15,537 nt of DNA, taken from the NCBI GenBank assembly GCA_903903365.1, contig CAIUYS010000578.1, positions 1-15,537 of the forward strand, written 5' to 3'. Shown here in pieces: positions 6,019 to 13,359 of the stretch. Position 1 is the first letter of the stretch; every line of letters begins with the position of its first letter. The translations under genes were made by a program, and so were the position numbers. The notes under the pieces are model-generated. The model was not told where the DNA came from. It did not search any database and saw only the letters and a program-made list of their open reading frames with translations. The stretch is from an uncultured Methylococcaceae bacterium (lineage in GTDB: Bacteria; Pseudomonadota; Gammaproteobacteria; Methylococcales; Methylomonadaceae).

Positions 6019-6726
6019 ATGGCCTCTGACATCGACATCTGCAATCTGGCACTGGCACGTTTGGGCGATGAGGCCAACGTGTCCAGTATCAATCCACCCG
6101 ACCAATCCGCACAGGCCAATTACTGCTCACGCTTTTATCCGCTGTCCCTGCAAGCGATACTGGATGACAACAACTGGGGCTTTGCGACCAAGACTGTGAC
6201 CCTGGCGGCCGCTTCTGTCAATGATTCCAGTCTGTGGCCTTATGCCTATGAAGTGCCCAGTGACATGGTCAACATTATCGCGCTATTTGATTCAGCCGCT
6301 TCAGGTGATACCAATTATGGCGGCAGCGTTAATTCAACCAATGGCCCGCTCTATGGGGCAGGGAGCATGCCAGGGCAGGGGACAGCCAACCGTTTTGCAA
6401 CCCATGGCAACCAGCAAAACTACTCGCTGGAAATGGACAGCAACGGCAACAGCATTCTTTATACCGATCAGGTTAATGCGCTGTTGAAATATGCAGCTTA
6501 CGTCACCAATACCCAAAGCTTCCCGCCATCCTTTGTTGATGCGCTGGCATGGAAGCTGGCCAGTAATTTGGCTGGGGTGATTATTAAGGGCGATGTGGGT
6601 GTGGGCGCTGCCATCAAATGTATGCAGGCCTATCAAGCCGCGCTGATTAATGCCGTTAACTCGGACACACAAAACCGCAAGGTATTCCCGCGACCCATTC
6701 CAGCGGGGATAGCAGCCCGTGCCTAA
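6019..6726 (+). CDS. Tail adaptor protein (T7 gp11 / tubular protein A type)
   Basis: This 235-aa protein begins MASDIDICNLALARLGDEA, followed by INPPDQSAQANYCSRFYPLS and DDNNWGFATK. That is the standard N-terminus of adaptor proteins that dock the short tail onto the portal. A middle YAYEVPSDMVNIIALFD and a C-terminal helical part (SFVDALAWKLASNLAGVIIKG) also fit. A glycine- and asparagine-rich insert (about residues 95-140) probably forms a surface loop. The stop overlaps the GTG start of the nozzle gene by 8 bases, so the adaptor and nozzle are translationally linked. The intergenic gap before it is 62 bases with a weak ribosome site. Confidence 0.82.
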   Translation: MASDIDICNLALARLGDEANVSSINPPDQSAQANYCSRFYPLSLQAILDDNNWGFATKTVTLAAASVNDSSLWPYAYEVPSDMVNIIALFDSAASGDTNYGGSVNSTNGPLYGAGSMPGQGTANRFATHGNQQNYSLEMDSNGNSILYTDQVNALLKYAAYVTNTQSFPPSFVDALAWKLASNLAGVIIKGDVGVGAAIKCMQAYQAALINAVNSDTQNRKVFPRPIPAGIAARA

Positions 6727-8776
6727 TGTCCGCATCTTAAAAAACAACTTCTCGGGTGGTGAGTTATCGCCTGAGCTGTTTGGCCGCATGGACATTGCCA
6801 AAGTAGCCTCTGGTCTGGCAACGTGTCGCAACTTTATGGTGATGCCGCACGGTGTGGTCTCCAACAGACCAGGCCTGAAATACGTTAACACGGTTAAAAA
6901 CTCGGCCAACTACACGCGACTACTTCAGTTTTCGTTTTCCAATACGCAAAACTTTGTCATTGAAATGGGTGCGGGTTATTTTAGGTTTCATACTCTAGGC
7001 GCCACCTTAATGAGTGGTGGTGTGCCTTATGAGATCACCAACACCTACGCACAAGCGGATCTGAAAGATATCCATTACGTCCAGTCCGGCGATATAGTAA
7101 CACTGGTGCATCCGAATTATGCGCCGATGGAGCTGGCACGCAACGGCAATACCAATTGGGTACTGTCAACGATAAGCTTTGCGTCAAAAACCTTGGCGCC
7201 AACCAGTCCTACGGCAGTCAAGACTCAAGCTACGGCAGGCACCAATCAAAACTTCAAGTATCGGATTACTGCTTTAAACGCCTTGGGTTATGAAGAATCA
7301 CCCCCGTCAGTAGAAACCACCAGCATTGCCAACGATTTAACCATTACCGGCAACTACAACACCATTAGCTGGTCGGCTGTAACCGGCGCAATTCGTTATA
7401 ATATCTACAAGTATGCGCAAGGCACCTACGCCTTTATCGGCCAAGTCACCGGGCTTTCCTTTGTAGATACCAATATTCTGGCGGACATGACCCGCACAAT
7501 TCCGCAGTTTGACGCGGTCTTTGCCACTGCGGACAACTATCCCGCCACGGTCGCTTACTACCAGCAACGCCGCTATTTTGCCGGCACCAATAATCAGCCG
7601 ATGAACGTGTGGGCCACGCAACCGGCTAGTAATTACAACATGAATTACTCGGTGCCCAGCCAGGATAGCGACGCCTTGCGCTTTGCCATTGCCGCGCAAC
7701 GCTCCAACTCTATACGGCATTTGATACCCGGCAAGGATCTGTTGTTGATGACCGGTTCCACCGAGTGGCTTATTACCAATCCGTCCGGCGGTGCCGTCAC
7801 TGCCAGTACCTTGGCGATTACCCCGCAAGCGCAAAATGGCACTACGACGATCATGCCGGTGCAGGTCAACAACTTTACGCTTTATCCCAGTTCGCAGGGC
7901 GGCCATATTCGGGAGCTGTCTTATCAGTGGCAAAATGCCGGTTATTTAAGTAACGACCTGTGCTTGTTGGCCAAGCACCTATTTGATTACAGCACCATTA
8001 CCGATTTATGTTTTAGCCGCTCACCGACGCCTATTGTTTGGGCGATCAATGACAGCGGTGCCTTGCTGGGGTTGACCTATGTACCGGAACAGCAAGTGGC
8101 TGCCTGGCATAAACACGACACCCTGAATGGCGTGTTTGAATCTTGCGTAACGATCACCGAAGGCAATCAAGATGCTCTGTATGTCATTGTTAAGCGGGTT
8201 ATCAACGGTGCAACCGTGCGTTATATCGAAGTCTTAAACAACCGCTTCTTTGCCACTCAGGCCGATGCCTTCTTTGTTGATTCCGGAATCACTTATTCAG
8301 GCGCACCTAAAACTGACTTCGGTGGTATTGACTGGCTGGAAGGACAAACCGTTTCCATTCTGGGTGATGGTGCAGTCATGCCTCCGCAAGTGGTTACGGG
8401 TGGAGCTATCACTCTGCCGTTTGCGGTGAGTGTCGCTCAGATAGGATTGCCGATTACCGCCGACCTTGTTACTCCGCCGATAGTCGCCACACAAGATGCC
8501 ACGCTGGGACAATCACGAGTCAAGAGTATCAACAAAACATGGGTGCGGGTTTACAACTCGGGCGTATTCAGTGCGGGCCCGGATGCGACCCGACTGACCC
8601 CGATTAAAGGCCGTCATTACGAAGCCCCCGGCACGGCACCGGCACTGATCACCGACGAGATCCCCTTATTTATCCTGCCCAGTTACAACCAATCGGGTGA
8701 GATGATGATTCGGCAAAGTGACCCGTTGCCGTTAACTGTGGTGGATATTACCGTCGAGGCCGCGTTTGGTGGTTAA
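6719..8776 (+). CDS. Tail nozzle protein (T7 gp12 / tubular protein B type)
   Basis: This 685-aa protein starts with GTG, preceded by GGGGAT. The N-terminus has the hallmark NNFSGGELSPELFGR, then ATCRNFMVMPHGVVSNRPG, as in stabilising tail and nozzle proteins of podoviruses. QFSFSNTQNFVIEMG and VTLVHPNYAPMEL continue the family pattern. An inserted fibronectin-type-III-like domain lies at about residues 163-252 (YRITALNALGYEESPPS, WSAVTGAIRYNIYK). Next come a YYQQRRYFAGTNNQP segment and a C-terminal beta-rich region ending in QSGEMMIRQSDPLPLTVV, typical of the family. The nozzle forms the tip of the short tail through which DNA and ejection proteins leave. The FN3-like insert is probably exposed and may bind carbohydrate. 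Confidence 0.86.
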   Translation: MPNVRILKNNFSGGELSPELFGRMDIAKVASGLATCRNFMVMPHGVVSNRPGLKYVNTVKNSANYTRLLQFSFSNTQNFVIEMGAGYFRFHTLGATLMSGGVPYEITNTYAQADLKDIHYVQSGDIVTLVHPNYAPMELARNGNTNWVLSTISFASKTLAPTSPTAVKTQATAGTNQNFKYRITALNALGYEESPPSVETTSIANDLTITGNYNTISWSAVTGAIRYNIYKYAQGTYAFIGQVTGLSFVDTNILADMTRTIPQFDAVFATADNYPATVAYYQQRRYFAGTNNQPMNVWATQPASNYNMNYSVPSQDSDALRFAIAAQRSNSIRHLIPGKDLLLMTGSTEWLITNPSGGAVTASTLAITPQAQNGTTTIMPVQVNNFTLYPSSQGGHIRELSYQWQNAGYLSNDLCLLAKHLFDYSTITDLCFSRSPTPIVWAINDSGALLGLTYVPEQQVAAWHKHDTLNGVFESCVTITEGNQDALYVIVKRVINGATVRYIEVLNNRFFATQADAFFVDSGITYSGAPKTDFGGIDWLEGQTVSILGDGAVMPPQVVTGGAITLPFAVSVAQIGLPITADLVTPPIVATQDATLGQSRVKSINKTWVRVYNSGVFSAGPDATRLTPIKGRHYEAPGTAPALITDEIPLFILPSYNQSGEMMIRQSDPLPLTVVDITVEAAFGG

Positions 8777-9257
8777 GATCACCAAGCGCTTGCCTACAGA
8801 TGAAGACATCCAGCAACTCGGCAACACCATGCGTCCTTGTGATGTTGCTGAATTATCCGCTGTCACCCACCTGTCACCCCTGCAAGCCGCACAAACCTCA
8901 GTCAATAATTCACATCCCGATTTTTTATGGGCCTATTACGCGGATGACACCTTGCTGTGTATTGCCGGCTGCACGGTGTCCGGTAACCCGTGGCTGTTGG
9001 CAACGCCTGCCCTTGATAACCATTTGCAACACGTAACCCTGGAGGCAAAGCGCCAGGTGCGGATGATGTTGAGGCACTGGGATAAGCTATCCAACATTAT
9101 CGATGTACGCAACCGTAAAACCCTGCGCTGGCTTAAAGCACTGGGCTTTACGTTAACAGAGACCTTGGAAATTAAGCCGGGGTTTCCGGTTATTCAATTT
9201 GAAAAGGTAAGCAATGAGCGAATTATCAAAACTCCTTCCGGAGTCAACCGACTTTAG
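8766..9257 (+). CDS. T7 gp13-like virion-associated protein
   Basis: The gene starts at TTG 8766 or GTG 8769, both inside the end of the nozzle gene; GAGG at 8756-8759 serves either. The 163-aa product has an acetyltransferase-like outline: MRPCDVAEL near the N-terminus, a strand pair LWAYYADDTLLCIAGC, a long helix (EAKRQVRMMLRHWDKL), NIIDVRNRKTLRWLKALGF and a final strand. This pattern matches the phage gp13 family, related in fold to GNAT proteins and needed for virion assembly in T7-like phages. The residues after RNRKTLRWLKALGF mimic the GNAT end. Whether it binds acetyl-CoA is not evident. Confidence 0.72.
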   Translation: MVVKITKRLPTDEDIQQLGNTMRPCDVAELSAVTHLSPLQAAQTSVNNSHPDFLWAYYADDTLLCIAGCTVSGNPWLLATPALDNHLQHVTLEAKRQVRMMLRHWDKLSNIIDVRNRKTLRWLKALGFTLTETLEIKPGFPVIQFEKVSNERIIKTPSGVNRL

Positions 9258-9663
9258 AGCCGCCATTATGGCCGCTGAAGCCATCCTGAAAGACTCCTGC
9301 GAACAGATCAGCCCCGAAGTTATCCATCATTTTGCACCCGGCATTTACATGCGCGAGATGCGCATTAAAAAAGGCACCATCCTCACCGGCAAGATTCACA
9401 AAACCGAACACCTATGCGTGCTTAATGGCGACATCGAGATCGCCTCGGAAGACGGCAAAGGCCGCTTTACCGGTTACCTGACTTTCCTTTCCAAGCCCGG
9501 CGTCAAGCGTATCGGGTATGCTCATGAAGATACCGTATTCACCACCGTCCATGCGATTGAAGGCACTGATATTGCCGAGCTTGAAGCGGCTTTGGCCGTT
9601 GACAGCTTTGAAGAGTATGACCGGTTTTTATTGGAAGCTGAAAAGCAGGGAGTGTTGAAATGA
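9214..9663 (+). CDS. Cupin-like phage protein
   Basis: This 149-aa protein starts with ATG 9214, AAGG upstream, and overlaps the gp13-like gene by 44 bases. Residues 42-115 form a compact beta-rich run that looks like a cupin barrel: HHFAPGIYMREMRIKKGTIL, GKIHKTEHLCVLNGDIEI and KPGVKRIGYAHEDTVFTTVH. The spaced histidines (GKIHKTEH, then TTVH) sit where cupins often bind metal. A short helical tail follows. Genes of this type are frequent between gp13-like and gp14-like genes in podoviruses and carry no proven function. A virion or regulatory sensor role is possible. Confidence 0.68.
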   Translation: MSELSKLLPESTDFRAAIMAAEAILKDSCEQISPEVIHHFAPGIYMREMRIKKGTILTGKIHKTEHLCVLNGDIEIASEDGKGRFTGYLTFLSKPGVKRIGYAHEDTVFTTVHAIEGTDIAELEAALAVDSFEEYDRFLLEAEKQGVLK

Positions 9664-10232
9664 GTTTGTTTGCGTCTATAGGCTTTACCGCAGCCGCCGC
9701 TTCAATAGCCACTACTTCACTGGCAGTAGGTTCGGTTGCTTTGAGCGCTGGCATGGCCGGTTATTCAGCCTATCAGCAATCAAGCGCCCAAAAACAGTCC
9801 GCCAATTACAATGCCCAGGTCGCCTCCAATAACGCCACCATTGCCCTGCAACAACGCTCCTCCTCATTGCAGCAAGGCGATGTAGCCGCACAACAAGCAC
9901 AGATGCACCAGGCGCAAGTCTTGGGCGCACAACGTGCCAGTCTGGCTGCCAACGGCCTTGATCTGACTCAAGGCTCCGCGCAAGACCTGCTGACCACCAC
10001 CAAATTCTTGGGTGCTCAAGATGTCAACACCATCCAATCCAATGCCGCACGGACTGCCTGGGGTTACAGTGTGCAAAACATGAACGACAACGCCACCGCC
10101 AATTTAAGCCAATGGCAAGCCGACAGCATCAGTCCGGGTAAAGTGGCAGCGATGGCGGGAGCGACTTCGTTGCTGGGATCGGCGTCTACTTACGCCATGA
10201 CAAAAACGACCAACAAGAAGGTGGCTAAATAA
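9660..10232 (+). CDS. Internal virion / ejection protein (T7 gp14-like)
   Basis: This 190-aa protein opens with a long alanine-, serine- and glycine-rich hydrophobic stretch (about residues 5-40), followed by a polar helical region rich in Q, A and N (YQQSSAQKQSANYNAQ, NNATIALQQRSSSLQQ) and RASLAANGLDLTQGSAQDLL. This is the usual pattern of gp14-type proteins, which are packaged inside the head and ejected first to form an outer-membrane pore. A second hydrophobic patch lies near the C-terminus before the lysine-rich end. It overlaps the cupin-like gene by four bases and the next start by one base. Confidence 0.8.
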   Translation: MSLFASIGFTAAAASIATTSLAVGSVALSAGMAGYSAYQQSSAQKQSANYNAQVASNNATIALQQRSSSLQQGDVAAQQAQMHQAQVLGAQRASLAANGLDLTQGSAQDLLTTTKFLGAQDVNTIQSNAARTAWGYSVQNMNDNATANLSQWQADSISPGKVAAMAGATSLLGSASTYAMTKTTNKKVAK

Positions 10233-10441
10233 TGCAAGTTTTAGGCGAACAACAAGGCTTACCTTCGGATAGATGCGATTTTTATCCCGGCATGACCACC
10301 TATTACGACGCTACTCTAAACCCCGTTATAAAGTTATTTAAAGGGGGCGATGACACACAGTTATCGCTTGAGACTGACGGGCTGGTCACTTATACCTATG
10401 AGGAACTTGAGAAAATAATAAGCCAGGAGGAAGGTAAATAA
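10232..10441 (+). CDS. Small protein of unknown function (69 aa) between ejection genes
   Basis: Start and stop both use TAATG junctions with the neighbours. The first residues (MQVLGEQQGLP) echo those of the following large protein (MQV...EQQGLP), and the DNA around the two starts is also alike (AAATAATGCAAGT in both). The rest (CDFYPGMTTYYDATLNPVIK and an acidic helical end) matches no family I know. Either a short gene was inserted next to a duplicated gene start, or it is a small tail or ejection accessory protein. A ribosome site (AAGGTGG) is present. Confidence 0.55.
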   Translation: MQVLGEQQGLPSDRCDFYPGMTTYYDATLNPVIKLFKGGDDTQLSLETDGLVTYTYEELEKIISQEEGK

Positions 10442-13359
10442 TGCAAGTCCCAATCTACCAACGCCAAGCCGAACAGCAAGGCCTGCCCAATGCGCGGCAA
10501 ACTACCCAAGTCGATGCCAGCAACTTCTTGGGCGGCACCGAAGCGGCCGCGCTTAAATACGGCGAACAGGCGGCGGGTGATATTAACAAAGCTGTGCATC
10601 ATCATTATGAGCAACAGCTGCAAGAAGTCAATGCCACGCGTACCCAAAGCGCCATTAACGATATTAACAAGCACGACCAACACGCCTATAACAACACCGG
10701 CCTGGGCGCAGACGGCAAGCCGGTTTCAGTCGGCTGGGCGAACGTCTTGGGGCAGGATGTTTTCAAACAGCCCAACGGTAAGCTATTGCAAGATAACGTC
10801 ATGGCTGCACGCAGTCAAAAGATTGGCGAGATAGCCGCAAGCCTGGGCAATGACCAGCAACGCAACGACTTTATGGCGTATGCCGACCGGGCGGGCTTAC
10901 AAGTGCAAGGCCGCATTGAAGGCCACATGGCGCAAGAGTACCGAGGGTTTCAAAAGACGACCGCACAAGACACGATTGATACCGAATCGAATAGCATGAT
11001 GAATGCTTACAATGATCATGCGGCGATGCAGGCACATGGAGCGGCTATAGACCAAGCTGCCATTCAACTCAGCGCAATAAACGGCTCGGGAGAAGAGCAC
11101 GGCAAAGTATTGGCGCAACAAGCGCGGTCAAAAGCTTATCGAGGCGCTATTAATGCATCCATTCAAAATGGCGACGTCCAAAACGCCCACGCCATTATTG
11201 AGCGCTTTGGCAACACCATGGACCCGGCCGACCGGGATAATGCCAAAAGCAACACCTTTGATGCAGCGGCGGCTTTAGGCATACAAAGCAATCCGCAAGT
11301 GATGGCGGATGCGACCAAACCGAGAGACTTAAATTTGCCCGGTATGGGTTTCGAGCAGGTCAAGCAGTTACGCGATACCATCGAGAGCCACGGCAAAGAT
11401 TACAACCTTGATGGCAGTCCGGTCACGCATAAAGACAAGGATGGCATTTTTTCAAAGTATAAAAATCAGGTGCGTACTGATGTAGCTTTTGCTCCGGGCT
11501 ATGGTGTGCGTCCTGCCGCCAATGACAGCCCTGAAGAATTTAACCGCGTGGGCGATGAGCTATTAAAATCCCATTATGATTATCATAACGGCGATGTTGA
11601 AAAAACCTTGGCTGCTTATAACGCAGGTAGACGCGGCGTTGATGATGCGCTTAAGGAAGGTGGTGACTGGCAAGCCAGAGCAGGCGTTAAAGGTTATCTT
11701 GATAAAGCCAAAACAGAAGCCAACAAGACTGGTACTTGGCTGGACTACGGTTCTCCCGAACAAAAACTGCGCGTCAACCGTTCCGCTGAAAGTATGCTGG
11801 ATCGTAGTCGCAGTGTTGCCGCTGCTGAACTGACCAACGTTACCGGCAATCAGTACACCCAAACCTACAATACTGGACAGTCTGGCGACATGATCCCGAA
11901 AGAAAGCTTTGTCAGCGCCTTCGGACAGGCTGAAGGTGAAGCCAAGCATCAAAACTATCTGGATAACCAAGCGCACGCAGCAACCGCGTTTAGTCTTAAG
12001 GACATGCCGCTTGCCAAACTAAACGAGACGGTAGCGGCGGCAATGCCTACTGCTGATAGTGGTTATGGCTTAAGGCCAGACGGTACGGGTAAAGGAGCCG
12101 GCTATCTTGGGGAGTTAAAGCGCCCTGATGGCGGCATCATGACTGAATACAGTGTTGGCGTGACTATTAACGGCAAAAATATGGATATTCCGTCTATTGT
12201 TCCCACTCTGAACAAAGACGAGGTTAACCAAATACTCAATTTAAAAGAAGGTGAGTTTCCATCTGATACGATTATCGAAAAAGCAACCAAGTTTGCTGAG
12301 GATAGGATTGCAAAAGGTCTGCCTGTTTTTCATGATACACCGACTGACACCGCCAACTTTACCCGCGAACAAAAGCAATATGATGACCTGGTATCGATTG
12401 CCACTCATGTTCAAAATGAGCGCATGAAAGACCCGGTCGTTGCCGCAGCTCAACTGGGCTTTCCGGTCAAGCCGGTTAATTGGGGCAATCCTGTACAAGC
12501 CGCGCAGGAAATAGCCGGGCGTACCAACGTCAGCGACCAGATGAGCGAGAAGTACGGCACGCCACCGGCCATCTTGTCGAAAGACGAAGCCAAGGGCTTG
12601 GATGATACTTTTGGATCTATGTCTGTAAAAGACTCGCTCACGTTTATGAGCGCACTTAAAAAGCATTCAGACCCCTTGGCCTACAACATGACCATGCAGC
12701 AATTGCGTAAAGATTCACCGGTCACAGCTTTGGCGGGTTCTTTATACGGAATTGAAAGCAATTATTTCTCCGGCAATAATGCCTATTTACCGGTTAATGG
12801 TCAAAAGGCCGCTGAAACTGTACTGAAAGGTGAGCGCCTGCTTAATGCGACCAAGGGTGATAAAACAGAAGACGGAAGAAATGGCAATCTGTTTATGCCC
12901 AAAGATACCGATTTTAAATCAGCCTTTGATATGGCAACTAATGGGGCTTTTGCCGGCAAGCCCGACACGGCTAATACGACACTACAAGCAGTACGCGCGG
13001 CTTATGCAGGATTGTCTTCAGAAAGTGGAGATACTAATAAGGAATTTAACACCACGACCTTTGATACTGCATTGCAAATGGTGACTGGAACTAAAGGCGG
13101 TGCGCTGGAGCTTTATGGCAACAAGATCATCCCGCCTTATGGTATGCCTGAAGACATTTTCAAGGACAGGATCGAGACGCAATTCAATGACCAAATGAAC
13201 CGCAATACCAAGGAGGGCTTCTATCATGATATTGAGCACTACAAAATCATCCCGCTGGATGACGGCGTTTATGGCTTTACCGATGGCAACGACATAAAAC
13301 CCATTGTCGTCAATCTCAATAAAAAGACCGCTCCACTCGTGCAGGCGACTAACCCATGA
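10441..13359 (+). CDS. Large internal virion / ejection protein (T7 gp15-like) with degenerate transglycosylase region
   Basis: This 972-aa, mostly helical, glutamine- and alanine-rich protein is served by a strong AGGAGG site. Residues 1-300 have the repetitive helical pattern of gp15-like ejection proteins. Residues 313-420 resemble a lytic transglycosylase: IESHGKDYNLDGSP keeps the Glu-Ser pair (E315), APGYGVRPAANDSPEEFNRV and AAYNAG (391-396) are clear. The central GA.G.MQ.MP.TA stretch is replaced by SKYKNQVRTDVAFA, so activity is doubtful. Residues 541-632 form an AT-rich insert with GELKRPDGGIMTEYSVGV and DIPSIVPTL, a module seen in various phage proteins. The protein is probably ejected to form a channel across the periplasm. 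It overlaps the next gene by four bases. Confidence 0.8.
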   Translation: MQVPIYQRQAEQQGLPNARQTTQVDASNFLGGTEAAALKYGEQAAGDINKAVHHHYEQQLQEVNATRTQSAINDINKHDQHAYNNTGLGADGKPVSVGWANVLGQDVFKQPNGKLLQDNVMAARSQKIGEIAASLGNDQQRNDFMAYADRAGLQVQGRIEGHMAQEYRGFQKTTAQDTIDTESNSMMNAYNDHAAMQAHGAAIDQAAIQLSAINGSGEEHGKVLAQQARSKAYRGAINASIQNGDVQNAHAIIERFGNTMDPADRDNAKSNTFDAAAALGIQSNPQVMADATKPRDLNLPGMGFEQVKQLRDTIESHGKDYNLDGSPVTHKDKDGIFSKYKNQVRTDVAFAPGYGVRPAANDSPEEFNRVGDELLKSHYDYHNGDVEKTLAAYNAGRRGVDDALKEGGDWQARAGVKGYLDKAKTEANKTGTWLDYGSPEQKLRVNRSAESMLDRSRSVAAAELTNVTGNQYTQTYNTGQSGDMIPKESFVSAFGQAEGEAKHQNYLDNQAHAATAFSLKDMPLAKLNETVAAAMPTADSGYGLRPDGTGKGAGYLGELKRPDGGIMTEYSVGVTINGKNMDIPSIVPTLNKDEVNQILNLKEGEFPSDTIIEKATKFAEDRIAKGLPVFHDTPTDTANFTREQKQYDDLVSIATHVQNERMKDPVVAAAQLGFPVKPVNWGNPVQAAQEIAGRTNVSDQMSEKYGTPPAILSKDEAKGLDDTFGSMSVKDSLTFMSALKKHSDPLAYNMTMQQLRKDSPVTALAGSLYGIESNYFSGNNAYLPVNGQKAAETVLKGERLLNATKGDKTEDGRNGNLFMPKDTDFKSAFDMATNGAFAGKPDTANTTLQAVRAAYAGLSSESGDTNKEFNTTTFDTALQMVTGTKGGALELYGNKIIPPYGMPEDIFKDRIETQFNDQMNRNTKEGFYHDIEHYKIIPLDDGVYGFTDGNDIKPIVVNLNKKTAPLVQATNP

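Noticed and set aside
5949..6027. 26-residue ORF between the tail fibre and the adaptor
   Set aside because: It has no ribosome site and a low-information peptide, and it overlaps the start of the adaptor gene.
6334..6909. Minus-strand ORF (191 codons) across the adaptor/nozzle junction
   Set aside because: It is antisense to two recognised genes and its composition is explained by their codon bias.
7337..7933. Long minus-strand ORF (198 codons) in the nozzle gene
   Set aside because: It lies opposite a well-recognised coding gene and shows no family motif, so it is a shadow frame.
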